DNA from: Sphingobium sp. HWE2-09
Lineage (GTDB): Bacteria; Pseudomonadota; Alphaproteobacteria; Sphingomonadales; Sphingomonadaceae
Reading direction: 5' to 3'
Length of the DNA: 64,000 bases
NCBI RefSeq assembly: GCF_035989265.1
Contig: NZ_JAYKZX010000003.1
Location: 2,418,001-2,482,000 of the forward strand
The notes under the pieces are model-generated. The model saw only the letters and a list, made by a program, of their open reading frames with translations, had not been told where the DNA came from and searched no databases. A program made the position numbers and the translations under genes. Every line of letters begins with the position of its first letter. The first letter of the stretch is position 1. Positions 1 through 7,931 of this stretch are shown piece by piece.

Positions 1-1592
1 TGAATGTCGGTCGGACGGGTGCGGCGCACCCAGTTCGCGACGACCATGCGGGTGAAGGTGACGGCGGTGAACACGCTGGTCGCGATGCCGATCAGCAGCA
101 CGATCGCAAAGCCCTTGACCGGGCCGGAGCCGAGCGCGAGCATGATGCCGCCGGCAATGGCGTGGGTCACATTCGCTTCGAAGATCGTGCGACTGGCTTC
201 CTTATAGCCATGCTCGATCGCCGCCACGACATTGCGACCGCGTCGCCGCTCTTCGCGGATACGTTCGTAGATCAGCACGTTGGCGTCCACCGCCGTACCG
301 ATGGTCAGCACGAAGCCGGCGATGCCCGGCAGCGTCAATGTCGCGCCCAATATGCCCATCACGCCCAGGATGACCGCCACGTTGATGGCGACCGCCAGAT
401 TGGCATACATGCCGAACCGGCCATAGCTGACGAACATGAACGCCGCGACCGCGACCACCGCGACGATCGACGCGATCAGGCCCGCGCGGATCGAATCGGC
501 ACCCAGCCCCGGTCCGACCGTGCGTTCCTCCACCACCGTCAGCGCGACGGGCAGCTTGCCTGATCGCAATGCGATCGCCAGCTGGTTGGCGCTTTCGACG
601 GTGAAGCTGCCGCTCACCTGCGCGCTGCCGCCCAGGATCGGTTCGTTGATGTTCGGCGCGGACAGCACTTGGTTGTCCAGGATGATGGCGAAGGGCCGGT
701 TGACATTCTGCGACGTCACCTGCCCGAATTTGCGGCCGCCCGAACTGTTGAAGCGGATGTTGACGATCGCCTGGTTGCTCTGGTCATAGCCCTGTGTCGC
801 GTCGGTCAAGTCTTCACCCGACACCATCACCTGCCGCTTGACCGCGATGAACGGCACCCCCGACGGGTTGTTGGGATATTTCAACACCTCGCTGCCCACC
901 GGCGCGCGGCCCTGCGCGACTTCGGACGGGTTGGCGGTCGTATCGACCAGCTTGAATTCCAGCTTCGCGGTCTGGCCCAGCAGATCCTTCAGCGCCTTGG
1001 GGTCTTGCAGCCCGGGCACCTGCACGACGATACGATTGTCGCCCTGCTGCTGGATCGTGGGTTCGCGCGTGCCCATTTCGTCGATGCGCTTGCGGATCAC
1101 TTCGGTCGCGACTTCCATCGCGCTCTTGACCGCGCTCTTGATGCCCGCATCGGTCGGCGTGATGACGATGGTGGAACTGTTCACCACCTCGACATTGAAA
1201 TCGCGCTGGCCGGTCAGCCCCGCGCCCTGCGTCAGCGGACGGATGCGCTCCACCGCGGCATCGACCTGGCTGGGTTCGCGCACCATGAAGCTGAGCTTGC
1301 CGTTCCGGCTCGAAATGTCGCCGATCGCGATTTTGGGATCGCCGCGGCGCAATTCGGTGCGGACCTGCTCTTCCATATTGGTCAGCCGCTGCTTGGCGAC
1401 ATCCTGGGTCGATGCCTCCAGCAGCAGATGGCTGCCGCCCGACAGGTCGAGGCCCAGATTGACCCGCGTCTGCATGAAGCGCGGCAGGTGCGCGACGGTC
1501 GCGTCGGGCAGGAAGCTGGGGATGGCGCACAATACGCCGATCGCCAGAGGCAGGATGATCGCAAAGACCGCCCAGCGCGAAAAGTTCAGCAT
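1..1592 (-). CDS. secD: Protein translocase subunit SecD (partial, C-terminus outside window)
   Basis: SecD works with SecF and YajC at the inner membrane, using the proton-motive force to pull preproteins through SecYEG. About 530 residues are visible and no stop is reached before the left edge; this is near full family length, so only the extreme C-terminus is missing. The start MLNFSRWAVF begins a membrane segment (about residues 5-28) followed by the SecD signature GLDLSGGSHLLLE near residue 45. The visible C-terminal end has hydrophobic segments and an RMVVANWVRRTRP tail typical of the family. The start lies 8 bp after the yajC stop, so the two form an operon; secF would be expected next, outside the window. 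Confidence 0.96.
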   Translation of the reverse strand, partial: MLNFSRWAVFAIILPLAIGVLCAIPSFLPDATVAHLPRFMQTRVNLGLDLSGGSHLLLEASTQDVAKQRLTNMEEQVRTELRRGDPKIAIGDISSRNGKLSFMVREPSQVDAAVERIRPLTQGAGLTGQRDFNVEVVNSSTIVITPTDAGIKSAVKSAMEVATEVIRKRIDEMGTREPTIQQQGDNRIVVQVPGLQDPKALKDLLGQTAKLEFKLVDTTANPSEVAQGRAPVGSEVLKYPNNPSGVPFIAVKRQVMVSGEDLTDATQGYDQSNQAIVNIRFNSSGGRKFGQVTSQNVNRPFAIILDNQVLSAPNINEPILGGSAQVSGSFTVESANQLAIALRSGKLPVALTVVEERTVGPGLGADSIRAGLIASIVAVVAVAAFMFVSYGRFGMYANLAVAINVAVILGVMGILGATLTLPGIAGFVLTIGTAVDANVLIYERIREERRRGRNVVAAIEHGYKEASRTIFEANVTHAIAGGIMLALGSGPVKGFAIVLLIGIATSVFTAVTFTRMVVANWVRRTRPTDI

Positions 1593-1600
1593 GGGGGCGC

Positions 1601-1936
1601 TCAGTCGTTCGCGGGCTTGGCGGCGGTCGGATCGATCACCTCGGTCAGGGTCGACTTGACCGCCTTGACCTTCAGGCCCGGCGCCAGTTCGATATCGGCG
1701 TAAATCTCGTCCACGCGCGCCACCTTGCCGACCAGGCCGCCGCCGGTGATGACCTGATCGCCCTTCTTTACGGCGTCGATCTTGGCCTTATGCTCCTTCA
1801 GCTTCTTTTGCTGCGGACGGATCAGCAGGAAATAGAAGACCACGAAGATCAGGACCAGCGGCGCCATCTGCACCAGGATTCCGGCGCCTGCGGCTTGCCC
1901 GCCCGCGGTCTGGGCAAAGGCTGGGGTAATGAACAT
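1601..1936 (-). CDS. yajC: Preprotein translocase subunit YajC
   Basis: Small single-pass inner-membrane protein that associates with SecDF. The 111-residue product has a hydrophobic segment at about residues 18-38 ending in the hallmark FLLIRPQQKK, then a small soluble domain with the family motif GDQVITGGGLVGKV. I chose the ATG at 1936 (MFITPAFAQ) because it gives the usual YajC length and N-terminus; an upstream in-frame ATG at 1996 would add 20 unlikely residues. First gene of the yajC-secD operon, transcribed leftward, away from the tRNA-Pro gene. Confidence 0.95.
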   Translation of the reverse strand: MFITPAFAQTAGGQAAGAGILVQMAPLVLIFVVFYFLLIRPQQKKLKEHKAKIDAVKKGDQVITGGGLVGKVARVDEIYADIELAPGLKVKAVKSTLTEVIDPTAAKPAND

Positions 1937-2122
1937 GGGTGGGACTGCCTTATTGTCTGTCGTTCGCGCGACGCCCTGTCGACGTCCACGGATCAAGGGC
2001 GGGCGGCTAACACAGATGGGGGCGCAGAGGCAATATGATTAGGGATTGAGGCCAGTCGTGCAAAGAGCAGCGATTGAGCGCTTGCGCTTTTAATCGAGCG
2101 CCTCTATTGGGCGCCCTCCGGT

Positions 2123-2199
2123 CGGGACGTAGCGCAGCCTGGTAGCGCATCACACTGGGGGTGTGGGGGTCGGAGGTTCGAATCCTCTCGTCCCGACCA
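2123..2199 (+). tRNA. tRNA-Pro (anticodon GGG)
   Basis: A 77-nt cloverleaf: acceptor CGGGACG pairs with CGTCCCG, discriminator A, encoded CCA at 2197-2199. The D-arm uses GCGC/GCGC, the anticodon stem TCACA/TGTGG with loop CTGGGGG gives anticodon GGG, and the T-arm is GGAGG-TTCGAAT-CCTCT. It reads CCC/CCU proline codons. The genes downstream look accessory, but I see no repeat of the tRNA 3' end that would mark an integrated element. Confidence 0.97.
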
Positions 2200-2217
2200 A
2201 GATTTTCGGAAAAGCGG

Positions 2218-2232
2218 CCGTCCGGGGGACGG
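2218..2232. repeat. Small hairpin with TCC-GGG-GGA core
   Basis: CCGTCC-GGG-GGACGG, a 6-bp perfect stem with a GGG loop, 19 bp after the tRNA-Pro CCA end. The same TCC-GGG-GGA core with a different outer stem recurs twice near 13.9 kb. It could act as a tRNA 3' trailer structure, but no T-tract follows. Confidence 0.5.
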
Positions 2233-2410
2233 ACGCCCGGAAAACGCCCGAGCGCAAGCGCGGGAGGCGATATTTAGCGGCAATGTTCGTAATTAGCGGC
2301 GAAGCCCACTGCCATCTGCAGACCCTTTCGTTGTACCGCTTCTACGAGCGAATTTGCCTCTTGCGATCACCATATTGCGTCGTATCGTTCCCTTCGTTTA
2401 ACAATATGCC

Positions 2411-2812
2411 ATGCCATTGCCGTATCATCCTCGACCGGGAACCGTGGTCATTTGCGATTTTTCGACAGGATTTCGATCGCCAGAAATGGTGAAGCGGCGG
2501 CTGGCAGTCACTATTTCACCTAAACTGAAGCGCCGAAACGACTTGGTTACGATCGTTCCTTTATCTGCGACACCGCCAGACCCGCTATGTGATTGGCACT
2601 GCCAGATCGACATAGCGCCGCCTGATCCTTGGGGAGATATGCCGCGCTGGGCCAAATGCGACATGCTTGCGACTGTCGGATATTGGCGGCTCAATCTTCC
2701 CTACGAGAAGCATGCCGTCACAGGCACACGAAAATATGTCCAGATTGAGCTACCTGAAGATTTGGTGATGCGTCTGCGGATCGCGGCGGGCAAGGCGATC
2801 GGCCTGGGTTGA
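2411..2812 (+). CDS. PemK/MazF-family toxin-like protein (orphan)
   Basis: 133 residues. The N-terminus PRPGTVVICDF, then RRLAVTISP and LVTIVPLSATPP, follow the PemK/MazF pattern: a 'G.v...df' entry strand, a 'rP.vvis' strand and a 'v..vplt' strand. Members are usually sequence-specific RNases of toxin-antitoxin pairs. No partner antitoxin is visible: the 210 bp upstream to the tRNA hold no convincing short DNA-binding ORF, and the downstream neighbour is a lysis cassette. Base composition is visibly lower in GC than the flanking genes, which suggests acquisition. There is no clear Shine-Dalgarno before the ATG, so expression may be weak or the start uncertain. It could be a chromosomal PemK-like protein that does not work as a toxin. 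Confidence 0.7.
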   Translation: MPLPYHPRPGTVVICDFSTGFRSPEMVKRRLAVTISPKLKRRNDLVTIVPLSATPPDPLCDWHCQIDIAPPDPWGDMPRWAKCDMLATVGYWRLNLPYEKHAVTGTRKYVQIELPEDLVMRLRIAAGKAIGLG

Positions 2813-2924
2813 ATTTTTTAGCGTTTGACGCTATATCCAATGTGTTCCTGCGCTGCTTCGGCATCAGGCTTAAGTCTGGAGACATCCAGCATGGTCCCGG
2901 CGGAGCAAGCTTGGGACCCGATAG

Positions 2925-2953
2925 CCCCGGCCAGGAAACTGGTCGGGGTTTTT
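2925..2953 (+). terminator. Rho-independent terminator after the PemK-like gene
   Basis: A 10-bp stem CCCCGGCCAG / CTGGTCGGGG (one G-U pair) with a GAAA tetraloop, followed by TTTTT. This is a textbook intrinsic terminator on the plus strand. It separates the PemK-like gene from the endolysin 80 bp downstream, which must therefore have its own promoter in 2954-3020. Confidence 0.88.
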
Positions 2954-3033
2954 GCATCACCACACATTCCCCCTGTCCTACAACAAACCATATAGGATAA
3001 CTAACCCGCCTCTTTCCCAATAGGAGGCGACGC

Positions 3034-3573
3034 ATGGACATATCCGACCTGATCAACGAGGTCATCGCCCGCGAGGGCGGTTACATTCACCATCCCTCCG
3101 ATCGCGGCGGCCCCACCAATATGGGCATTACCCTCGCCGTCGCCCGCGCCAACGGCTATCTTGGCGACATGAAGGCGCTGCCGCGCAGCGTGGCCGAGGG
3201 CATCTACCGCCGCCTTTATTGGGACCAGCCGGGCTATGCCTTCGTCGCCGAAATGAGCTGGCCCATCGCGGCCGAATTGTTCGATACCGGCGTCAATATG
3301 GGCGTATCGACCGCGACCGGTTTTCTCCAGCGGACACTCAACGCGCTCAATCGCAACCAGCAGGATTATCCCGACCTGACCGTCGACCGGAAGATCGGCG
3401 CGCGGACGCTGGCCGCCTTGCGCGCCTTTCGCGCGTTGCGCGGCAGCGCGGGGGACAGGGTGTTGTTGAAAGCGCTCGAAGCCCTGCAGGGCGAACGCTA
3501 TGTCGCTCTGGCCGAACAGCGCCCCGCCAACGAAGCCTTTCTCTACGGCTGGCTCGCCAACCGGATCGGTTAA
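3034..3573 (+). CDS. Holin-associated N-acetylmuramidase (GH108 endolysin)
   Basis: 179 residues. The N-terminal GH108 domain has the early catalytic-glutamate motif VIAREGGYIHHPSDRGGPTN at residues 8-27 (Glu about residue 11), followed by a DTGVNMG segment. The C-terminal part resembles the predicted peptidoglycan-binding domain paired with GH108 (TVDRKIGARTLAAL). It cleaves murein glycan strands from the periplasmic side; no signal peptide is seen, so export depends on the holin encoded 9 bp downstream. The start is fixed by a strong GGAGG 9 nt upstream of the ATG. The same gene pair serves release of gene transfer agent (GTA) particles in Rhodobacter-type alphaproteobacteria, and similar pairs occur in phages. 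No capsid or tail genes are in this window. Confidence 0.88.
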   Translation: MDISDLINEVIAREGGYIHHPSDRGGPTNMGITLAVARANGYLGDMKALPRSVAEGIYRRLYWDQPGYAFVAEMSWPIAAELFDTGVNMGVSTATGFLQRTLNALNRNQQDYPDLTVDRKIGARTLAALRAFRALRGSAGDRVLLKALEALQGERYVALAEQRPANEAFLYGWLANRIG

Positions 3574-3582
3574 GGGAGACGG

Positions 3583-3855
3583 ATGATGCGGTCAGACGAC
3601 CGACCCGAATCGCCCGACCTGTGGGCGCAACGGGCGCGCCCCGCCTTTCTCTACGTCATGTACGCGCTGCTGCTCTGGTCGATCCCGATGGGGCTGGTCG
3701 CGGGCTTCCATCCCGCCACGGCGGCGGCGATCATCGCGGGGATGCGCGCCTATCTCAACGCGCTGCCCGAACCGCTCTACGCGCTCTTTGGCACCGGCTA
3801 TCTGGGCTATACCGCCGCGCGCGCCTGGGGAAAGGCGAAGGGGCACGAGCGGTAA
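3583..3855 (+). CDS. 3TM-type holin (GTA/phage lysis)
   Basis: 90 residues with two to three hydrophobic segments: about 21-42 (FLYVMYALLLWSIPMGLVAG), a weaker one at 45-60, and about 66-82. The C-terminus is charged (GKAKGHER), a classic holin layout. It starts 9 bp after the endolysin stop behind GGGAG. Holins form the inner-membrane lesion through which leaderless endolysins escape. Best fit is the 3TM holin family linked to gene transfer agent release, which in Rhodobacter also sits next to a GH108 muramidase and apart from the structural GTA cluster. The family call is from motif memory and layout. Confidence 0.78.
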   Translation: MMRSDDRPESPDLWAQRARPAFLYVMYALLLWSIPMGLVAGFHPATAAAIIAGMRAYLNALPEPLYALFGTGYLGYTAARAWGKAKGHER

Positions 3856-3911
3856 CGGATCGCGGCCCACCGCAGCAGCACATATAGCGCAAGACCATAC
3901 AAGCATGAGAG

Positions 3912-3939
3912 GGGCCGCCGGGTCAAAGCCCGACGGCCC
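3912..3939. other. Stem-loop in the gap after the holin gene
   Basis: GGGCCG-C-CGGG TCAAAG CCCG-A-CGGCCC: a 10-bp stem with one mismatch. No T-run follows on either strand. It could end the holin transcript from the left or the mini-ORF transcript from the right. The rest of 3856-4072 shows no supported gene. Confidence 0.5.
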
Positions 3940-4072
3940 ATCATGTGCATGGTCAGCGGCCGGAAGCGCCGCCCAGGGAAACGATGTATCGCGCTATCAT
4001 CCACATGTCAGACACGGCCTGTATGTCGGCGCTAATATCTCTGAATGTGGAGGATCGACGTCGCGGCGTCGC

Positions 4073-4129
4073 TCAGCGGCGCGTTTCCCGAATGGACTGA
4101 ACCGACCCCAATGCTGAACCATGAGACAT
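4073..4129 (-). CDS. 18-residue mini-ORF behind a perfect extended Shine-Dalgarno
   Basis: Reading leftward, ATG at 4129 opens MSHGSALGSVQSIRETRR then TGA. By length alone it would be ignored. It matters because the 15 bases just upstream (4131-4145) read GAAAGGAGGTGATCC, an exact complement of the 3' end of 16S rRNA, placed with 7 nt between AGGAGG and the ATG. Chance occurrence of so long a match at ideal spacing is unlikely. It may be a small protein, a leader peptide or the 5' part of a small mRNA. I do not recognise the peptide. No long downstream ORF in the same direction is convincing. Confidence 0.45.
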   Translation of the reverse strand: MSHGSALGSVQSIRETRR

Positions 4130-4130
4130 C

Positions 4131-4145
4131 GGATCACCTCCTTTC
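4131..4145 (-). promoter_or_regulatory. 15-nt perfect match to the 16S rRNA 3' tail (extended SD)
   Basis: Minus strand GAAAGGAGGTGATCC; plus strand GGATCACCTCCTTTC, identical to the end of 16S rRNA. On the minus strand it is a maximal ribosome-binding site for the 18-codon ORF. If the plus strand were transcribed, the RNA would mimic the anti-SD tail. Confidence 0.7.
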
Positions 4146-4301
4146 GCTATGTTGAAGCCCGTATGGCCGGCTTCGCTGTAACCTTTGACCGGCCACGAGA
4201 GGGAATGTGAATCAGACGGGCAGCAGGATCAAGACTTGTATTTATCTTTTTTCGAATCATACTTGCGCGTCGCGCTGCGGCATGGACCGCGCGCCGCGCC
4301 G

Positions 4302-4877
4302 TCAGCCGCGGCAATCCTCTATCACCCGCGATATTTCGGCCCAGGCGGGTACGATCAACGGCGGCTGCCCCGCCGCTTCGACCGCGATCTTGCCCCGGCT
4401 ATAGGCCAGCTGGTCCAGCCCGGTGTCCGATGCGGCGCGAAACGCCACCAATTGCCCCGCCGCATCGCCCGAAGGCGTCGCCGCCCAACTCGCCGCGCCA
4501 TAGCTGGTGCGCACGGTGAGCGCGCCCTGCCCGCCACCGGCGCGGGCCAGGCTGACGCGACGGCTGGCCCGATCGCAGCGCAACGTCAATTGCGCGGCAG
4601 CCGGACTGACGCCGAAGGTTGCGGACGACCCGGCCGCCTCGGGCCGATAGAACCAGTTGCCCGGCGCGACCGGGCGATATTGCCATTCGACGCTGGCAGG
4701 TGCAGCCGTCGCCGGCTGCGGCGCAGGCCGAACGGGCGCGGCGGTCGGCCTGGAACCGGCATGAGCAGCCGGCCTTGCAGGCGAAGACGCCACCGGCGGA
4801 CGCGGCGCGGGGCCGACGCACGATCCCAGCAGAACCAGGAAGGGCGCAAGGGCGACGGAAGACTGGATCAAACGCAT
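4302..4877 (-). CDS. Putative lipoprotein of unknown function
   Basis: 191 residues from ATG 4877 (MRLIQSSVALAPFLVLLGSC). The N-terminus is a lipoprotein signal with lipobox LGSC, the lipidated Cys at residue 20. Then comes a Pro/Ala-rich linker to about residue 65, and a C-terminal domain with WFYRPEA, one conserved-looking Cys in TLRCDRA and a final EDCRG; these two cysteines may form a disulfide. An upstream in-frame start at 4964 would hide the signal sequence, so I rejected it. I do not recognise the family. It is divergent from rpsM across a 300-bp gap. Confidence 0.75.
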   Translation of the reverse strand: MRLIQSSVALAPFLVLLGSCVGPAPRPPVASSPARPAAHAGSRPTAAPVRPAPQPATAAPASVEWQYRPVAPGNWFYRPEAAGSSATFGVSPAAAQLTLRCDRASRRVSLARAGGGQGALTVRTSYGAASWAATPSGDAAGQLVAFRAASDTGLDQLAYSRGKIAVEAAGQPPLIVPAWAEISRVIEDCRG

Positions 4878-4981
4878 CGCCCGTCCATGCCGGACCTGTG
4901 CCGCACGCTCAACCGGAAAAGGGCGAGCGGCCAGCCCCGCGGGTCGAGGTGCGCCCGGAACCACGCAACAGGCCGCAGAGA

Positions 4982-5010
4982 TTGACAGTTTCCCACCGAA
5001 TCGCTAATGG
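4982..5010 (+). promoter_or_regulatory. Candidate sigma70-type promoter upstream of rpsM
   Basis: TTGACA at 4982-4987, a 17-bp spacer, then TAATGG at 5005-5010. It lies 168 bp before rpsM and faces it, in the 300-bp gap (4878-5177) that otherwise holds no gene. It would give a long leader for the ribosomal protein operon. Confidence 0.4.
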
Positions 5011-5177
5011 CGCGACATCCCGACACGCTGGTGAGCGGCAGTGCCATGTGCACTGGCCGTCTTTTTTGCGTCTCGGGGGACACATTGGCCGCCTTTTCCG
5101 CGTCAGGGAAGGGATCGGTTGCACGCTTTGAGATGGGGTGGCGCCAACTGCCCCGTGGAGCAGGAGAAACGAATACC

Positions 5178-5546
5178 ATGGCACGTATTGCGGGTGTGAA
5201 CATCCCGACCAACAAGCGCGTAATCATCGCGCTGACCTACATTCACGGCATCGGTCGCAAGACGGCCGTCGACATCGCCGACAAGCTGGGCATCGACCAC
5301 AGCCGCCGCGTGCAGGACCTGTCCGACGCCGAAGTGCTGCAGATCCGCGAAACGATCGACGCCGACCTGACCGTCGAGGGCGATCTGCGTCGCGACACCG
5401 CGATGAACATCAAGCGCCTGATGGACCTGGCCTGCTATCGCGGCCTGCGTCATCGTAAGGGTCTGCCGGTCCGCGGTCAGCGCACGCACACCAATGCGCG
5501 CACCCGCAAGGGCAAGGCCAAGGCGATCGCCGGCAAGAAGAAGTAA
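5178..5546 (+). CDS. rpsM: 30S ribosomal protein S13
   Basis: 122 residues, standard length. [15 protein letters not shown] at the start, the helix-two-turn-helix region [10 protein letters not shown], then [25 protein letters not shown], the S13 signature, and a basic tail. It sits in the head of the 30S subunit and contacts the P-site tRNA and S19. The ATG at 5178 follows AGGAG by a normal spacing. First gene of rpsM-rpsK-rpoA-rplQ. Confidence 0.99.
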   Translation: MARIAGVNIPTNKRVIIALTYIHGIGRKTAVDIADKLGIDHSRRVQDLSDAEVLQIRETIDADLTVEGDLRRDTAMNIKRLMDLACYRGLRHRKGLPVRGQRTHTNARTRKGKAKAIAGKKK

Positions 5547-5620
5547 GCGCTTGAGGGCAAGCCTTGACGGCCTGCCCTCCCGACTTCTTTTCTCAGCATT
5601 TCGAGTAGGATTACAGGCAA

Positions 5621-6010
5621 ATGGCACGCGAACCCCAGCGCATTAAGCGCCGCGAACGCAAGAACATCTCGGCCGGCGTCGCGCACGTCAACGCCAGCTT
5701 CAACAACACCATGGTGACCATCACCGACGCTCAGGGCAACGCGATTTCGTGGTCCTCGGCCGGCATGATGGGCTTCAAGGGCAGCCGCAAGTCGACCCCG
5801 TATGCCGCTCAGGTGTGCGCGGAAGATGCGGGCCGCAAGGCCGCCGAACATGGCGTCCGTACGCTGGAAGTCGAAGTCAAGGGTCCGGGTTCGGGCCGTG
5901 AATCGGCTTTGCGCGCGCTGCAGGCCGTCGGCTTCCACATCACTTCGATCCGCGACGTGACGCCGATCCCGCACAATGGCGTGCGTCCGTCCAAGCGTCG
6001 CCGCGTCTAA
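5621..6010 (+). CDS. rpsK: 30S ribosomal protein S11
   Basis: 129 residues, full length. [19 protein letters not shown] and [17 protein letters not shown] are the S11 signatures, and the C-terminus is [14 protein letters not shown]11 lines the 30S platform near the mRNA exit, next to the anti-SD helix. It follows rpsM by 74 bp and precedes rpoA by 120 bp in the alpha operon. Confidence 0.99.
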   Translation: MAREPQRIKRRERKNISAGVAHVNASFNNTMVTITDAQGNAISWSSAGMMGFKGSRKSTPYAAQVCAEDAGRKAAEHGVRTLEVEVKGPGSGRESALRALQAVGFHITSIRDVTPIPHNGVRPSKRRRV

Positions 6011-6130
6011 ACGCGGTCGACTGATATGGCGGGCAGCGGACGCGCTGCCCGTTACCCATCTGCATCGGCCGCAAGCGTCCTGTCGGGTCCAGGATGATAA
6101 GCGTTTCGGCCACATCCCCAGGGGAATTAC

Positions 6131-7192
6131 ATGACTGTCAACATGAAGAACTGGCAGGAATTGAAGAAGCCCAACGCCCTAGACATCAAGCCGACCAGCG
6201 ATGGCAAGCGCAAGGCGACCTTCGTCGCCGAACCGCTTGAGCGCGGTTTCGGCCTGACGCTCGGCAATGCGTTGCGGCGGGTTCTTCTTTCCTCGCTCCA
6301 GGGCGCGGCGGTCACCTCGATCAAGATCGAGAACGTCCTGCATGAATTCTCGTCGCTCGCGGGCGTTCGCGAAGACGTGACCGACATCGTCCTCAACATC
6401 AAGCAGGTTGCGCTGCGCATGGAAGGCGACGGGCCGAAGCGGCTTCAGCTTTCCGCCACCGGCCCGGCCGTGGTCAAGGCAGGCGACATCAGCGTCGTCG
6501 GCGATATCGAGGTGATGAACCCCGATCTGATCATCTGCCATCTGGACCAGGGCGCCACGCTCAACATGGAACTGACGGCTGACATCGGCAAGGGTTATGT
6601 CCCCGCCGTCGCCAACCGCCCGGCAGACGCGCCCATTGGCCTCATCCCGATCGACGCGCTCTACTCGCCGGTCCGTCAGGTCGCCTACAAGGTGGACAAC
6701 ACCCGCGTCGGCCAGGAACTGGACTATGACAAGCTGTCGTTGACCATCGAAACCGATGGCACCGTCACGCCGGAAGACGCGGTGGCCTATGCCGCCCGTA
6801 TCCTGCAGGACCAGCTGCAGCTGTTCGTCCATTTCGAAGACGCGCTGCCCGCCGCCGCCCCTGCCGCGGGTCACACCGCCGCTGCGGCGTCGGAAGGCGA
6901 AAGCGACACCAACCAGATCAACCGCTATCTTCTCAAGAAGGTGGACGAACTGGAACTGTCGGTCCGCTCGGCCAACTGCCTCAAGAACGACAACATCATC
7001 TATATCGGCGATCTGGTTCAGAAGACCGAAGCCGAGATGCTGCGCACCCCCAATTTCGGCCGCAAGTCGCTGAACGAAATCAAGGAAGTGCTGTCGTCCA
7101 TGGGTCTGCGCCTGGGCATGGACATCCCCGGCTGGCCGCCGGAGAATATCGAGGAAATGGCCAAGAAGCTCGAACAAGAGCTGCTGGGCTGA
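6131..7192 (+). CDS. rpoA: DNA-directed RNA polymerase subunit alpha
   Basis: 353 residues. The N-terminal assembly domain (residues 1 to about 235) contains [19 protein letters not shown]. An Ala/Pro-rich linker follows at about 238-262. The C-terminal domain binds UP elements and activators ([19 protein letters not shown], then [12 protein letters not shown]). Alpha dimerises to nucleate polymerase assembly. The ATG follows AGGGGAATTAC. A palindromic repeat separates it from rplQ. Confidence 0.99.
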   Translation: MTVNMKNWQELKKPNALDIKPTSDGKRKATFVAEPLERGFGLTLGNALRRVLLSSLQGAAVTSIKIENVLHEFSSLAGVREDVTDIVLNIKQVALRMEGDGPKRLQLSATGPAVVKAGDISVVGDIEVMNPDLIICHLDQGATLNMELTADIGKGYVPAVANRPADAPIGLIPIDALYSPVRQVAYKVDNTRVGQELDYDKLSLTIETDGTVTPEDAVAYAARILQDQLQLFVHFEDALPAAAPAAGHTAAAASEGESDTNQINRYLLKKVDELELSVRSANCLKNDNIIYIGDLVQKTEAEMLRTPNFGRKSLNEIKEVLSSMGLRLGMDIPGWPPENIEEMAKKLEQELLG

Positions 7193-7193
7193 T

Positions 7194-7324
7194 CCTCCCC
7201 ACTTGTGGGGAGGAGGACCGCGCCCGCAGGGCGTGGTGGAGGGGGTTCGCCTCCAGGCGCGGCGTATAGCCGATAGCCCCCTCCACCACCGCTTTGCGGC
7301 GGTCCCCTCCCCGTTACGGGGAGG
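7194..7324. repeat. Composite palindromic repeat between rpoA and rplQ
   Basis: Outer hairpins CCTCCCC-ACTTGT-GGGGAGG (7194-7213) and CCTCCCCG-TTA-CGGGGAGG (7306-7324). Inside, arms GTGGTGGAGGGGG (7233-7245) and the exact reverse complement (7277-7289). The element lies inside the ribosomal-protein/alpha operon and would be transcribed as nested stem-loops. Shorter relatives lie at 10105, 56092 and 62384. Confidence 0.85.
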
Positions 7325-7407
7325 AACAGGGGTTGTGGGGCGGTCCCCTTAAAACCGCCTGGTCTGGGATACCTTGCACGGTCCCTTAACGAACGAAGGA
7401 AAGACAT

Positions 7408-7830
7408 ATGCGTCACAGAATGGGTCAGCGTAAGCTGCAACGCGCCACCGGCCATCGTACTGCGCTGCTGCGCAACCTCTCCGCGTCGCTCATCAAGCAT
7501 GAGCAGATCATGACCGGCGCGGTAAAGGCGAAGGCGCTGCGTCCCTACGTCGAAAAGCTGATCACCCTCGCCAAGAAGGGTGGCCTGTCCAACCGTCGTC
7601 TGGCCGATTCGCGCCTGAAGGACGATGCGCAGCTGGCCAAGCTGTTCGAAGTCCTGGCCGAACGCTACAAGGATCGCAACGGCGGCTACACCCGCGTGAT
7701 TAAGGCCGGTTTCCGTGCATCGGACGCCGCGCCGATGGCGATCATCGAACTGGTCGACCGCGACGTCAGCGCCAAGGGTCAGGACTCCGGTCCGGTCTTC
7801 AGCGCGGAAGACGAGCAGGAAGACGCCTGA
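7408..7830 (+). CDS. rplQ: 50S ribosomal protein L17
   Basis: 140 residues. [20 protein letters not shown] and [15 protein letters not shown] are the L17 signature, then [15 protein letters not shown]; the acidic tail (SAEDEQEDA) is common in alphaproteobacteria. The ATG follows GAAGGAAAG. Last gene of the alpha operon; a strong hairpin lies 40 bp downstream. Confidence 0.99.
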   Translation: MRHRMGQRKLQRATGHRTALLRNLSASLIKHEQIMTGAVKAKALRPYVEKLITLAKKGGLSNRRLADSRLKDDAQLAKLFEVLAERYKDRNGGYTRVIKAGFRASDAAPMAIIELVDRDVSAKGQDSGPVFSAEDEQEDA

Positions 7831-7870
7831 TCCGACCGGTCCCCGCTAACGGGACTGGCACTTTACCAAC

Positions 7871-7910
7871 AGGCCGTGGCTCTCTAGGAGCCACGGCCTG
7901 TTGTCGTTTG
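7871..7910 (+). terminator. Hairpin ending the rpsM-rplQ operon
   Basis: 12-bp perfect stem AGGCCGTGGCTC / GAGCCACGGCCT with loop TCTAG, followed by GTTGTCGTTT. The T-tract is imperfect, but stem strength and position 40 bp after rplQ fit a terminator. Confidence 0.7.
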
Positions 7911-7931
7911 GAAAAGAGTCGAACAGAGAGG

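Noticed and set aside
3807..4004. 65-codon minus-strand ORF after the holin gene
   Set aside because: It overlaps the holin 3' end, runs through the hairpin at 3912-3939 and has no ribosome-binding site.
2123..4145. Integrated island bounded by the tRNA-Pro gene
   Set aside because: Accessory-looking genes follow the tRNA, but I found no integrase and no second copy of the tRNA 3' end to mark an attachment site.
4131..4145. Fragment of a 16S rRNA gene
   Set aside because: Only 15 bases match the 3' tail; the sequence further upstream on the plus strand is unrelated to 16S rRNA. A ribosome-binding site on the minus strand explains it better.
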